From NCBI GenBank assembly GCA_039029395.1, contig JBCCGG010000046.1, forward strand, positions 1 to 48,240: 48,240 bases of DNA, written 5' to 3'. Each line of letters opens with the position of its first letter. The stretch's first letter is position 1. Below the pieces are notes generated by a model. That model was not told the origin of the DNA, ran no database searches, and saw nothing but the letters and a program-made list of their open reading frames with translations. This document shows positions 14,173 to 22,819 of the stretch, one piece after another. The position numbers were made by a program, and so were the translations under genes. This DNA is from JBCCGG01 sp039029395 (GTDB taxonomy: Bacteria > Pseudomonadota > Alphaproteobacteria > Kiloniellales > JAKSDN01).

Positions 14173-15678
14173 ATGACCGAGCGCTCGGGCGTCTTCATTG
14201 GCGCCGGTGAATCACCGCAATCCTTGGCCCTGAAGTTCGCCAACCGGCACGGTCTGATCGCCGGGGCGACTGGCACCGGCAAGACGGTGACCTTGCAGAT
14301 CCTGACCGAGGGATTCTCGCGGGCCGGCGTCCCGGTCTTTCTTGCCGACGTTAAGGGCGATTTGTCCGGTCTGTCTCAAGCCGGCAAAGCCGGTCCGAAG
14401 CTGGCCAAGCGGGCCGCCCAGATCGGCGTGGACCGCTTCGCTCCAGAGGCCATGCCGGTGATCTTCTGGGATCTCTTCGGCAAGCAAGGCCATCCAATTC
14501 GCACCACGGCATCGGAAATGGGGCCCCTGCTGCTTGCGCGGCTCCTGGATCTCAACGAGACCCAGGAAGGGGTTCTAAACATCGCTTTCCAGGTGGCCGA
14601 CGACCAGGGCCTGCTCATCCTCGACCTCAAGGATCTGAAGTCTCTGTTGCAGTACGTGGCGGAGAACGCCAAAACGTTGACCAACGAGTACGGCAACGTC
14701 TCGACCCGCTCGGTTGGCGCGATTCAGCGTCGCTTGCTCGCGCTGACGCAACAGGGCGGCAACAACTTCTTTGGTGAGCCGGCGCTCGAACTCCGGGATT
14801 TCATGCGCACGACCAACGACGGACGGGGCTACGTCAGCGTGCTCGCAGCCAACAAGCTGATGATGACGCCGCAGCTTTACGCCACCTTCCTGCTTTGGCT
14901 TTTGTCGGAGCTTTTCGAGGAGCTGCCTGAAGTCGGCGATTTGGACAAGCCCAAGGTCGTGTATTTCTTCGACGAGGCCCACTTGCTTTTCGATGGCGCG
15001 CCCAAGGCGCTGGTGCGCAAAGTGGAGCAGGTGGTGCGCCTCATCCGCTCGAAGGGAGTAGGCGTCTACTTCGTCACGCAGAGCCCGCTTGATGTACCGG
15101 ACCAGGTTCTGGGGCAGCTCGGCAATCGGGTTCAACATGCGTTGCGCGCGTTCACGCCTCGCGACCGCAAGGCGGTCAAGGCGGCTGCAGAGACCTTCCG
15201 CGCCAACCCGAACTTAGACGTGGCAACTGCGATCACCGAGCTTGGCGTCGGCGAGGCGCTGGTCTCGGTGCTGCAGGGAAGAGGTGTGCCAAGCGTGGTT
15301 GAGCGCTGTTTGATCCGCCCGCCGGTCTCGCGCATGGGACCGGCCAAGAGAGCCGAGCGCCAGGCGGTGATCGCCGCGAGCCCGGTGGCCGGCCTTTATG
15401 ACGACGCGATCGACCGGACCTCGGCTTATGAGGTCTTGTCGGAGCGCGCAAGCCGGGCGGCCGAGGACCTGCGCCAAGAAGAGGAGCTAGCCCGGCGCGA
15501 GAAGCAACGGACCACGGTCGCACGATCGCGTACCCGACGCTACGGCTCGTCCCGAAGAGGCCGCCGCCGACGCTCCTCGGTCGAGACGATCACCCGCAAC
15601 GTCTTGAGCAGTGCCGGGCGGACGATCGGGCGAGAGCTCGTGCGCGGCCTGCTGGGATCTTTGTTCAAGGGACGCTAA
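14173..15678 (+). CDS. HerA/VirB4-like ATPase of the YjgR (DUF853) family
   Basis: This 501-residue P-loop ATPase starts at ATG 14173 behind a GGGGGGAGA site; a GTG at 14155 would add six residues. The Walker A motif GATGTGKT lies at residues 32-39, Walker B is VVYFFDEAHLLFDG near 262-275, and an arginine-finger region FVTQSPLDVP follows near 301-310. The C-terminus is an arginine-rich basic tail. YjgR proteins are about 500 residues long and related to the HerA DNA-translocase clan, but their cellular role is undefined. A short gap separates it from the zinc peptidase gene, which may be co-transcribed. Confidence 0.9.
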   Translation: MTERSGVFIGAGESPQSLALKFANRHGLIAGATGTGKTVTLQILTEGFSRAGVPVFLADVKGDLSGLSQAGKAGPKLAKRAAQIGVDRFAPEAMPVIFWDLFGKQGHPIRTTASEMGPLLLARLLDLNETQEGVLNIAFQVADDQGLLILDLKDLKSLLQYVAENAKTLTNEYGNVSTRSVGAIQRRLLALTQQGGNNFFGEPALELRDFMRTTNDGRGYVSVLAANKLMMTPQLYATFLLWLLSELFEELPEVGDLDKPKVVYFFDEAHLLFDGAPKALVRKVEQVVRLIRSKGVGVYFVTQSPLDVPDQVLGQLGNRVQHALRAFTPRDRKAVKAAAETFRANPNLDVATAITELGVGEALVSVLQGRGVPSVVERCLIRPPVSRMGPAKRAERQAVIAASPVAGLYDDAIDRTSAYEVLSERASRAAEDLRQEEELARREKQRTTVARSRTRRYGSSRRGRRRRSSVETITRNVLSSAGRTIGRELVRGLLGSLFKGR

Positions 15679-15740
15679 CGAACGGGCCCATGCATTAGCC
15701 CCTGGGGTTGGACAGGCGTTCAAGCAGCCGGGAGAAAAAG

Positions 15741-16670
15741 ATGCGGTGGCGAAACCGGCGGAAGAGCAGCAACATCGAGGATCGCCGCGGCGCGCGGCGC
15801 GGCGGTGGATTTCGCGGCGTGCGCTTGCCGGGCGGCTTCGGGCGTGGTGGCGGCTTACGAAGGCGGTCGAGGCGAGGAGGCTTGGGACTCGTGGGCACGA
15901 TCGTGTTCGTGTTGATCGCTCTCTATTTCGGCTTCGATCCGACCATGCTCTTGCAGGGTACGCAGGGTACCACCGGCTATCTCGCGCCGCCGGCCGAGGC
16001 GCCGCAGGCCCACCTCTCGGCCGAGGAGGATGAGTTGGCTGCCTTCGTCGCCGTGGTCTTGGCCGACACAGAAGACACCTGGCACGAGATTTTCGCCCAG
16101 TCGGGTGGCCGCTATCAGGAGCCGACGCTCGTGTTGTTCACAGACGCTGTGGACTCGGCCTGCGGCTACGCACAGTCGGCTGTAGGGCCGTTCTATTGCC
16201 CCGGCGACCAAAAGATCTACATCGATCTGGCGTTCTATCGCGACCTCAAGACAGACCTTGGTGCTCCGGGCGACTTCGCCCAAGCTTACGTCATCGCCCA
16301 TGAAGTGGCCCATCACGTGCAAACGTTGCTCGGCATATTGGGCAAGGTCAACGAGCTTCGCCGACAGGCCAGCGAGAAGGAGGCCAACGCCCTTTCGGTC
16401 CGGCTCGAGCTGCAGGCGGATTGCCTGGCCGGTCTGTGGGCAAATCACGCAGATAAGCGACACCAGATCATCGAGCCAGGAGACATCGAAGAGGCGCTCA
16501 ATGCTGCAAGCGCGATCGGCGATGACCGCTTACAGCGCCGCTCCGGTGGCCGGGTCGTGCCCGACTCCTTTACACACGGCAGCTCGGCTCAACGGGTTCG
16601 ATGGTTCAAGCGCGGCTTCGAAAGCGGCGAGCTGGAGTTTTGCGATACTTTCGCGGCCGACCGTCTTTAG
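15741..16670 (+). CDS. Membrane-anchored neutral zinc metallopeptidase (YpfJ family)
   Basis: This 309-residue protein starts at ATG 15741 behind GGGAG. The N-terminus is glycine/arginine-rich (1-47), then a single membrane helix spans about 48-66 (LGLVGTIVFVLIALYFGF). The catalytic domain is mostly periplasmic. The HExxH motif is HEVAHH at 187-192, and a downstream ELQADCLAGLWA segment (223-234) supplies the third ligand region. Length and layout match the putative neutral zinc metallopeptidase family (YpfJ, KPN_02809). The physiological substrate is unknown. The stop is 10 bases from the convergent ornithine-cyclodeaminase-like gene. Confidence 0.85.
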   Translation: MRWRNRRKSSNIEDRRGARRGGGFRGVRLPGGFGRGGGLRRRSRRGGLGLVGTIVFVLIALYFGFDPTMLLQGTQGTTGYLAPPAEAPQAHLSAEEDELAAFVAVVLADTEDTWHEIFAQSGGRYQEPTLVLFTDAVDSACGYAQSAVGPFYCPGDQKIYIDLAFYRDLKTDLGAPGDFAQAYVIAHEVAHHVQTLLGILGKVNELRRQASEKEANALSVRLELQADCLAGLWANHADKRHQIIEPGDIEEALNAASAIGDDRLQRRSGGRVVPDSFTHGSSAQRVRWFKRGFESGELEFCDTFAADRL

Positions 16671-16680
16671 GCCGAACGCT

Positions 16681-17628
16681 TCAGTTCTTGAGTTGCGCCT
16701 TTCGGTAGGCCAGCGCAGCAAGCGCCAGGTCGCCCATGGCGTGGCCGCGGAAGATCAAGGCGCATCGCTCCGCTGCGTTAGCACGTCCCCCTAGCTCGCC
16801 GAGAATCAATCCCGCGAGGTCGCCGGACACCAAATTGGGGTTGACCAGCTTGTGGTCGCTCGCCGCCTCCTGCTCTAGATCGTCGAGCGCGATCCGGTCG
16901 AGCGCCGCGAAGCCATCCTGAATCCACGGAGCGGCCAAGTCGGTGACCGCCGCGAAGGCACCCGGCTTTAAGTGGCGGGCGTCCAGGAACGGCACGAGCG
17001 ATGCGGAAAAGGTGACCGAGCTGACCACCAGGTCGGCGTCGCTGATCGCCTCCTCGCCACTTTGGCATTCCGTGGTGGCAAGCCCCAGCTTCTCGGCCAA
17101 GGAGGTCAGGGCCTCGATGTTGGGCCGGCCGCGACCCAAGACTTTGATGGCCTTTAGCGGGAACATGTCCGCGAAGGCCTTCAGATGGCTCTGCGCTTGA
17201 ACCCCGCAGCCGACGAAGCCGACCACGGCGGAGTCCGACCGGGCCATATGTTTGGCGGCAACCGCGCTCAGACCCGCGGTGCGCACGGCGGTCACCCAAT
17301 TGCCGTCGACCACGGCGCGCGGCAGGCCAGTTTGGCTGTCCAGCAGGGTGACCAAACCGTTGATCTGAGGCAGGCCGCGCTCTGGATTGCGCGGGTTGAG
17401 GACCACGGTCTTGACCGCAAGGATGTCCGGATCGTCGGCCGCTGCCAGGGCGGCCATCATGTAGCGACCGTCAGGCGGCAGCATCACCGCCTTGGGTGCG
17501 CTCCAAGCCTTCTGCTCCGCGCGTCGGCGAAACAGCGTTTCGATCGCCTCGATCACCTCCTCGGTCGTGATGTCCAATCCGGCGAGGGTTTCTTCGGAGA
17601 GGTGGGGCAGGGCGATCTCCGTCGTCAT
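16681..17628 (-). CDS. Ornithine cyclodeaminase/mu-crystallin family NAD(P)-dependent protein
   Basis: This 315-residue protein has a Rossmann motif, VGFVGCGVQAQSH, at residues 137-149 and the family sequence AVVDGNWVTAVRTAGLSAVA near 105-124. Members include ornithine cyclodeaminase, ketimine and imine reductases and alanine dehydrogenase, so the reaction is an NAD(P)-linked amine/imine conversion of unknown substrate. It starts 9 bases after the stop of the nitronate monooxygenase gene on the same strand, so the two probably form an operon. Both could handle small nitrogenous metabolites. Confidence 0.85.
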   Translation of the reverse strand: MTTEIALPHLSEETLAGLDITTEEVIEAIETLFRRRAEQKAWSAPKAVMLPPDGRYMMAALAAADDPDILAVKTVVLNPRNPERGLPQINGLVTLLDSQTGLPRAVVDGNWVTAVRTAGLSAVAAKHMARSDSAVVGFVGCGVQAQSHLKAFADMFPLKAIKVLGRGRPNIEALTSLAEKLGLATTECQSGEEAISDADLVVSSVTFSASLVPFLDARHLKPGAFAAVTDLAAPWIQDGFAALDRIALDDLEQEAASDHKLVNPNLVSGDLAGLILGELGGRANAAERCALIFRGHAMGDLALAALAYRKAQLKN

Positions 17629-17637
17629 TGGAAGACC

Positions 17638-18675
17638 CTAGCGCCGGGCCGTGGGTCTGTCCAAGGATGGGCGCTCCAATGTGCCCGATAATAGGGCCCC
17701 AGCCTTTAGGACCTCGCGGGCCTGTTCGACGATTTCGGACACGATGTCGGCGGCGCTTTGCTCGCGGGTCACCAGGCCGACCCCTTGGCCGGCCCAGAGG
17801 GGAAAGGCCTCGATGTCGCCCTCGTGCTCACGACGCGGGGTGCTCGCGTCGAACCGGTAAACTGGGTTGCCCTCCTCGTCTTTCGCGATTACATCGCCCT
17901 CGCCGACACGCTCGCCCCGTTCCGGCCGGCCGGCGCGCTCCCAGACCTCGACCGTCGGCGTACGGATGACACGTCCCGGCGCATCCGGCCAACCGCCGTC
18001 GAACAACGCGGAATAGTGGGTATCGGCGGTGCTCGCGGCCAAGACCTTGGCGCGGTAGGCACGGTGGGTGTTGGCCTCGGCGGAGGCCAGGAAGCGGGTG
18101 CCGATCCAGGCGGCCTGGGCGCCCAGCGAGAGCACCGCCGCTAGGCCGCGGCCATCGCTGATACCGCCGGCCGCGACAACGGGGACCGGGTCGATTGCGT
18201 CGACCACGGCCGGCACCAACGCCAGAGTCGACACCGTGCCGCGCACGTGGCCACCGGCTTCCCAGCCTTGGGCGACGATGATGTCGACGCCGGCATCGAC
18301 GGCTGCCTTAGCCTCCTCGACGCTGCCGACCGTCAACATGAGCAGTGACCCCGCTTGATGGACCCGTTCGACGTACGGCGCAGGATCGCCCCAGAAGAAG
18401 GAGACTAGCTTGGGCTTCTCCGCCAGCATGGCGTCAATCTCGGCCGCCACGTCGTAGGCTAAGACGACATTGGTCGTGAAGCCTCGGTTGGTCAGGCCCC
18501 TGGTCTCGTCGATCAGTTGCTTGGCACCCTCGCCGCCCCATCCGGTCAAGCCCAAGGTGCCGAGCCCGCCGGCATTGGAAACCGCCGCCGCGAGCGCGGG
18601 GCAGGCGGCGGCGCCGATCGCCGCTTGCAGGATCGGGTAGTCGATGCCGAGCTTTTCGCAAAGGGGTGTGCGCAT
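17638..18675 (-). CDS. Nitronate monooxygenase (2-nitropropane dioxygenase family)
   Basis: This 345-residue FMN-dependent TIM-barrel enzyme oxidises alkyl nitronates. Motifs seen: PILQAAIGAAACPALAAAVS at 14-33, GGLGTLGL near 36-43, the catalytic-histidine segment QGWEAGGHVRG (154-164), and the FMN-phosphate segment VVAAGGISDGRGLAA (185-199) with GAQAAWIGTRFLA. The length is normal. It is the first gene of a probable pair with the ornithine-cyclodeaminase-like gene. It may detoxify nitronates such as propionate-3-nitronate. Confidence 0.9.
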   Translation of the reverse strand: MRTPLCEKLGIDYPILQAAIGAAACPALAAAVSNAGGLGTLGLTGWGGEGAKQLIDETRGLTNRGFTTNVVLAYDVAAEIDAMLAEKPKLVSFFWGDPAPYVERVHQAGSLLMLTVGSVEEAKAAVDAGVDIIVAQGWEAGGHVRGTVSTLALVPAVVDAIDPVPVVAAGGISDGRGLAAVLSLGAQAAWIGTRFLASAEANTHRAYRAKVLAASTADTHYSALFDGGWPDAPGRVIRTPTVEVWERAGRPERGERVGEGDVIAKDEEGNPVYRFDASTPRREHEGDIEAFPLWAGQGVGLVTREQSAADIVSEIVEQAREVLKAGALLSGTLERPSLDRPTARR

Positions 18676-18719
18676 TAATGGACTCCATGTCCTGAGTCTA
18701 GAATAGGAGCGACAGCCTA

Positions 18720-19250
18720 TCAGGACATGGATTGGAAGTCATTCCAGGTCGCCTCGCGCCGGGGCGCCAGCGCCGCTTCCTCGACCCGGATCCGCCAAGC
18801 CAGCAGGGCGGCATTGGCGAGCGAGAAGCCGAGCGCAATCTGCCAAGCGCCGAACGCGAGCGGCAGCACCGCAATCTCGCCGATCACGATCAGATAGTTG
18901 GGATGTCGGAAGAAGCGGTAGGGGCCCCGGCGGATGAGGGGCCGGTCGGCCAGGGTGACCACACGCGCGGTCCAGTAGGGCCCGAGACTTGCGATCACCC
19001 AGATTCGGCCCAGTTGTAGTAGTCCGAAGAGGCCGAGCAGCCACCAGTTGACCGGCGCATCGTTCGGCACGGCAAAGAAAAGCCAGAGCAGCCAAGACGC
19101 GTGCAGCACGACGAAGAGGGGATAGTGCCGGGCGCCGTGCTCTTGGCCGCCAGCGGCCAGCAGACGGCGCTCGTTACGGCGGCTCAGGACAAGCTCGCCC
19201 AGCCGCTGCAAGGCCACCAACAGCACGATCACCTGGGGCAAGCCGATCAC
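18720..19250 (-). CDS. ICMT-family membrane methyltransferase (YpbQ/BpsB-like)
   Basis: This 176-residue protein starts at GTG 19250 overlapping the polyketide synthase stop (GTGA), hence coupled translation. Several membrane helices are visible (3-15, 43-60, 66-84, 120-140). The conserved SAM-binding signature RRGPYRFFRHPNYL lies at 107-120, and RVEEAAL near 154-160 gives the C-terminal glutamates. This is the isoprenylcysteine carboxyl methyltransferase family. In Bacillus a relative sits next to a type III polyketide synthase and O-methylates its alkylpyrones. The same gene pairing here suggests the same role, acting at the membrane on lipid-like polyketides. Confidence 0.85.
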   Translation of the reverse strand: MIGLPQVIVLLVALQRLGELVLSRRNERRLLAAGGQEHGARHYPLFVVLHASWLLWLFFAVPNDAPVNWWLLGLFGLLQLGRIWVIASLGPYWTARVVTLADRPLIRRGPYRFFRHPNYLIVIGEIAVLPLAFGAWQIALGFSLANAALLAWRIRVEEAALAPRREATWNDFQSMS

Positions 19251-20302
19251 GGTTCTGCCTCGAGCAACAGGAAACCGGCAGTAAATCCGGGTCCAAGGGC
19301 AGTCAGAAGCTGGCGCCCGGACAGGCCCTGAACAAGAGCCCGCTCGAGCACAAAAAGCAGGCTTGCGGCCGACATGTTGCCGTAGTCCTGTAGCACGCCA
19401 CGGGCCAAGGTCATGGCGCCGGGCGCCAAGCCCAGAACCTCTTCCAGGGCCTCGATCACCTTGGTCCCGCCGGGGTGGCAAACATAGCCGGCGATGTCCG
19501 ACCGGGTCAGCGCCTGGCGTGCCAGGAAGCGGTCGAGCGCGGCGCCGAAGCGCTGCCGCAAGATGGTTGGAATGTCGCGCGAGAAGACCACGCCGAGCCC
19601 GTCGTCTTCCACATGCCAACCCATGACCTCGAGCGAGTTCGGCCAGGTGTGTTCGCCCCACGCCGTCAGGCTGGGCCCGGCCTGGCGCGTATCGCAGGTC
19701 AGTACGGCGGCCGCGGCGCCGTCGCCGAAGAGCGCGCTGGCGATGATATTGCTCTTGGCCTGGTCGCCGTTGCGAAAGGTCAGGCCGCACAGCTCGACCA
19801 CCAGGATCAGCACCCGGCTGCCGGGCGCCGCCCGTGCCAGCGCTGCTGCCCGGGCCAGGCCGAGCACGCCGCCGGCGCAGCCTAGACCGAACACCGGCAG
19901 GCGCTGCAGGTCCCGGCGGAAGGCCATGCGGTCCATCAGGCGGGCGTCCAGGCTCGGCGTTGCGATGCCGGTGGTCGATACCGTGACGAGGGTATCGATT
20001 TGATCGGGTGCCAGGTCGGCCGCGTTCAAAGCGCGGTCTGCCGCCGCCTGGATCAGGTCCAGGGCATTGTCCAGGTAAAGCGCGTTGCGCGCCCGCCAGT
20101 TGCTCGCCTTCAGATACCACTCCGCGGGCACGCAGGAGTAGCGTGTCGCGATGCCAGCGTTGTCGTAGACCGGCATGAGACGATCGATTTCGCTTTGGCG
20201 CCGGCTGAACAGCTGGGGCGCCATGGCGGCGACCTCGCCCTGGCTGAGACGGTAGGGCGGCACGGCGGTGGCGAGGCTGAGGAGGCGCGGATCGCTGGTC
20301 AT
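19247..20302 (-). CDS. Type III polyketide synthase (alkylresorcinol/alkylpyrone synthase-like)
   Basis: This 351-residue chalcone-synthase-fold homodimer enzyme has its complete catalytic triad: Cys142 (FGLGCAGG), His276 (YVCHPGG) and Asn309 (DYGNMS), with GPGFTAGFLLLE closing the C-terminus. Such bacterial enzymes extend long-chain acyl-CoA with malonyl-CoA to alkylpyrones or alkylresorcinols, which can replace membrane phospholipids or act as antioxidants. The coupled downstream ICMT-family gene likely methylates the product. It diverges from the dehalogenase-like gene at 20383 over 80 bases. Chain-length preference and cyclisation mode cannot be read by eye. Confidence 0.9.
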   Translation of the reverse strand: MTSDPRLLSLATAVPPYRLSQGEVAAMAPQLFSRRQSEIDRLMPVYDNAGIATRYSCVPAEWYLKASNWRARNALYLDNALDLIQAAADRALNAADLAPDQIDTLVTVSTTGIATPSLDARLMDRMAFRRDLQRLPVFGLGCAGGVLGLARAAALARAAPGSRVLILVVELCGLTFRNGDQAKSNIIASALFGDGAAAAVLTCDTRQAGPSLTAWGEHTWPNSLEVMGWHVEDDGLGVVFSRDIPTILRQRFGAALDRFLARQALTRSDIAGYVCHPGGTKVIEALEEVLGLAPGAMTLARGVLQDYGNMSAASLLFVLERALVQGLSGRQLLTALGPGFTAGFLLLEAEP

Positions 20303-20382
20303 GGTTCGGATCGGTTTCGGGCTGGTACGGCTAATGTGCTACATCTCGCGGGCTTAACCAATGACGTTGCCGTGAGGTCGCT

Positions 20383-21252
20383 ATGTTCGAGGGCTTCGAA
20401 GTTCGGCGCATCGAGACCACGGAAACGTCGATCCATCTTCGGATCGGCGGCTCCGGGTCGCCCCTGCTGCTACTTCACGGCTATCCGCAGACCCATGTCA
20501 TGTGGCACAAGATCGCGCCGGCCTTGAGCGAGCATTTCACCGTGGTCGCCGCCGACCTGCGCGGTTACGGCGAGTCCGGTAAACCGCCCGGCGGCGAGGG
20601 GCACCGAGCCTATGCCAAACGGACCATGGCGCGCGATCAAGTCGAAGTTATGGCGCGGCTCGGGTTCGAGCGCTTTCGTCTGGTCGGCCACGACAGGGGC
20701 GCCCGGGTCTCCCACCGCCTGGCGCTCGACCACCCGGATCGGGTCGAAAGGCTCGCCCTGCTCGATATCGCGCCGACGCTGACCATGTATCGCCAGACCG
20801 ACCAGGTGTTCGCCACGGCCTATTACCACTGGTTTTTCCTTATCCAGCCCTACGACCTGCCCGAGCGCATGATTGCCGCCGATCCCGACTACTATCTGGA
20901 AAAGAAGATCGCTAAGTGGCAGAAAGCCGGCGGCGATACCTTCACGGCCGAAGCCTTGGCCGCATACCAGCGCTGTTTCAGGGATCCCGCGACAATTCAC
21001 GCCACCTGCGAGGACTACCGCGCCGCCGCGACCATCGATCTAACCCATGACGAAACCGATCTGGCACGCAAGATCGCTTGCCCGCTCTTGGTGTTATGGG
21101 GCGCCGAAGGTGTCATCGAGCGCTGCTATGACGTGCTGCAGGTATGGCGCGAGCGCGCCGACAACGTCACCGGCAAAGCCTTGCCCTGCGGTCATTTTTT
21201 GGCCGAGGAAGTTCCTGAAGAGACTCTGAGCGAACTTTTGTCTTTTCTTTGA
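20383..21252 (+). CDS. Fluoroacetate/haloacetate dehalogenase-like alpha/beta hydrolase
   Basis: The protein has 289 residues. All residues that define fluoroacetate dehalogenase in Rhodopseudomonas, as recalled, have counterparts here. The nucleophile Asp104 and carboxylate-binding Arg105 and Arg108 lie in GHDRGARV. Asp128 (LLDIAPT) and His271 (CGHFLAEE) complete the triad. His149 and Trp150 (YYHWFF) with Tyr212 (CEDYRA) form the halide pocket. The oxyanion motif HGYPQTHVMW (32-41) also matches. The predicted reaction is hydrolysis of a haloacetate to glycolate and halide in the cytoplasm. Close relatives include epoxide hydrolases, but the Arg pair and HW/Y halide pocket favour dehalogenase. 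Start ATG 20383. Confidence 0.85.
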   Translation: MFEGFEVRRIETTETSIHLRIGGSGSPLLLLHGYPQTHVMWHKIAPALSEHFTVVAADLRGYGESGKPPGGEGHRAYAKRTMARDQVEVMARLGFERFRLVGHDRGARVSHRLALDHPDRVERLALLDIAPTLTMYRQTDQVFATAYYHWFFLIQPYDLPERMIAADPDYYLEKKIAKWQKAGGDTFTAEALAAYQRCFRDPATIHATCEDYRAAATIDLTHDETDLARKIACPLLVLWGAEGVIERCYDVLQVWRERADNVTGKALPCGHFLAEEVPEETLSELLSFL

Positions 21253-21331
21253 GATCAAACCCTTACCGCTTTCGCCTCTATCTCCCATATACTGTCGAGC
21301 TGAGAGTGGGAAAAAAGGGGCGGCAAAGCCC

Positions 21332-22819
21332 GTGGTTGACAATCTGGACCAGGACATCAAAGCGACCGACAAACGGCCGCTGAAGGGCAAGGCGCCGCGC
21401 AAAGGCCCGGCCAAGAGCCTGCGCCTGGCCGCGCGCATCCGGAACTACTTCTTCGCCGGTATCCTGGTCACGGCGCCGATCGGCATCACTTTCTGGATCT
21501 CCTGGAGCCTGGTCGAGGCGATCGATGGCTGGGTCACGCCGATGGTGCCGCCGCGCTGGAACCCGGAGACCTATCTGCCGTTCCACGTGCCGGGCTTCGG
21601 CCTGGTGGTGATCTTCGTGGCGCTGACCCTAGTCGGTCTGGTCGCCGCCGGCTTCCTCGGCCGAGTCTTCATGCGCGGCAGCGAGCAGATGCTCAACCGG
21701 GTGCCGGTCGTGCGTTCGCTTTACAGCGCCACCAAACAGATCTTCGAGACCGTGCTGGCCCAAAAGTCGACCGCGTTCCGCCAGGTCGCCTTGATCGAAT
21801 ACCCCTGCCGCGGATGCTGGGCGATTGGCTTCATCACAGGCCAGACCGTCGGCGAGGTGCAGCGCCAGACCGATGACATGGTGATCAACGTCTTTGTGCC
21901 GGCAACACCCAACCCAACGACGGGTTTCTTGCTTTTCGTGCCAAGCCGGGACGTTCACGTGCTCGACATGTCCGTCGAGGATGGCATCAAGCTGGTGATT
22001 TCCGGCGGTATCGTGGCGCCACCGACAGATGGCGAGCGCACGGCGGAGAAGATCGAGATCGCGCCGACCCCCGAGCCGGAGCCAGAGCCGGTCAAGCGCA
22101 AGTTCTCGCTCGCCGCCAAGCTGCGCAACTACTTCCTTGCCGGCGTTCTGGTCGCGGCGCCGATCTCAATCACCTTCTGGCTGGTTTGGAAGTTCGTCAG
22201 CTATGTCGACAACCGGGTCGTGCCCCTGGTACCGCCGAACTGGAATCCGGAGACCTATCTGCCGTTCGATATACCGGGCCTGGGCCTGATTGTCTCCTTC
22301 GTCGGCCTGACCCTGATCGGCATGTTCGCGGCTGGCTTCATGGGCAAGTTGATCATGAAGACCGGCGAGGGGCTATTGGCCCGGGTGCCGGTGGTGCGCA
22401 ACATCTACAGCGCCATCAAGCAGATCCTGGAGACCGTGCTGGCCCAGCAGTCCAATGCCTTCCGCCAGGTCGTGCTGATCGAGTATCCGCGCAAGGAGGT
22501 TTGGGCCATCGGCTTTCTGACCGGCGAGAGCGAAGGCCACGTGCAATCGATCACCGAGGGTGAGACGGTCAACGTGTTCCTTCCAACCACGCCCAATCCG
22601 ACCTCGGGCTTCTTGCTGTTCGTGCCGGCGGCCGAAGCCAGGACCCTCACCATGACGGTCGAGGAAGGGCTCAAGATGGTGGTCTCCGGCGGTATCGTCA
22701 CACCGCCCGACCGCTACGGCCAGGACGGCATCGTAGGCCCGACTGCCGAGGCGGCGCGCGACGTCGCGCGCACCAAGGGCGGCTCGATGATCGACAAGGA
22801 GACTGTCGCCGGCGAGTAA
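21332..22819 (+). CDS. Double DUF502 membrane protein (tandem internal duplication)
   Basis: This 495-residue protein starts at GTG 21332. DUF502 proteins normally have one copy and about 200-230 residues; this one has two. Copy 1 spans residues 33-231 and copy 2 spans 261-459. They align without a gap at a constant 228-residue offset and are about 60% identical by eye. Each has two membrane helices (for example 39-60 and 90-112), followed by a soluble part with RVPVVR, TPNPT.GFLLFVP and the closing SGGIV.PP. The linker (232-260) is rich in Pro and Glu. Function is unknown. It may mimic a dimer in a single chain. No co-transcribed partner is evident. Confidence 0.85.
   Translation: MVDNLDQDIKATDKRPLKGKAPRKGPAKSLRLAARIRNYFFAGILVTAPIGITFWISWSLVEAIDGWVTPMVPPRWNPETYLPFHVPGFGLVVIFVALTLVGLVAAGFLGRVFMRGSEQMLNRVPVVRSLYSATKQIFETVLAQKSTAFRQVALIEYPCRGCWAIGFITGQTVGEVQRQTDDMVINVFVPATPNPTTGFLLFVPSRDVHVLDMSVEDGIKLVISGGIVAPPTDGERTAEKIEIAPTPEPEPEPVKRKFSLAAKLRNYFLAGVLVAAPISITFWLVWKFVSYVDNRVVPLVPPNWNPETYLPFDIPGLGLIVSFVGLTLIGMFAAGFMGKLIMKTGEGLLARVPVVRNIYSAIKQILETVLAQQSNAFRQVVLIEYPRKEVWAIGFLTGESEGHVQSITEGETVNVFLPTTPNPTSGFLLFVPAAEARTLTMTVEEGLKMVVSGGIVTPPDRYGQDGIVGPTAEAARDVARTKGGSMIDKETVAGE
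21428..22024 (+). repeat. DUF502 copy 1 of an in-frame tandem duplication
   Basis: This encodes residues 33-231 of the double DUF502 protein. It pairs without gaps with the copy at 22112-22708; the codon offset is 228 throughout. DNA divergence is clear, so the duplication is old rather than an assembly artefact. Confidence 0.85.
22112..22708 (+). repeat. DUF502 copy 2 of an in-frame tandem duplication
   Basis: This encodes residues 261-459 of the double DUF502 protein, homologous to 21428-22024. It keeps both membrane helices and the RVPVVR and TPNPTSGFLLFVP motifs of the family. Confidence 0.85.

Noticed and set aside
18720..20120. A 466-codon open frame on the minus strand through the polyketide synthase gene
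   Set aside because: Only its last 176 codons are real (the ICMT-family gene from GTG 19250). The upstream part is arginine/proline-rich out-of-frame translation of the type III PKS gene.
21263..21293. Possible promoter TTACCG/TATACT before the DUF502 gene
   Set aside because: The spacing is 19 bases and the -35 is weak, so I do not call it, although TATACT alone is a fair -10.
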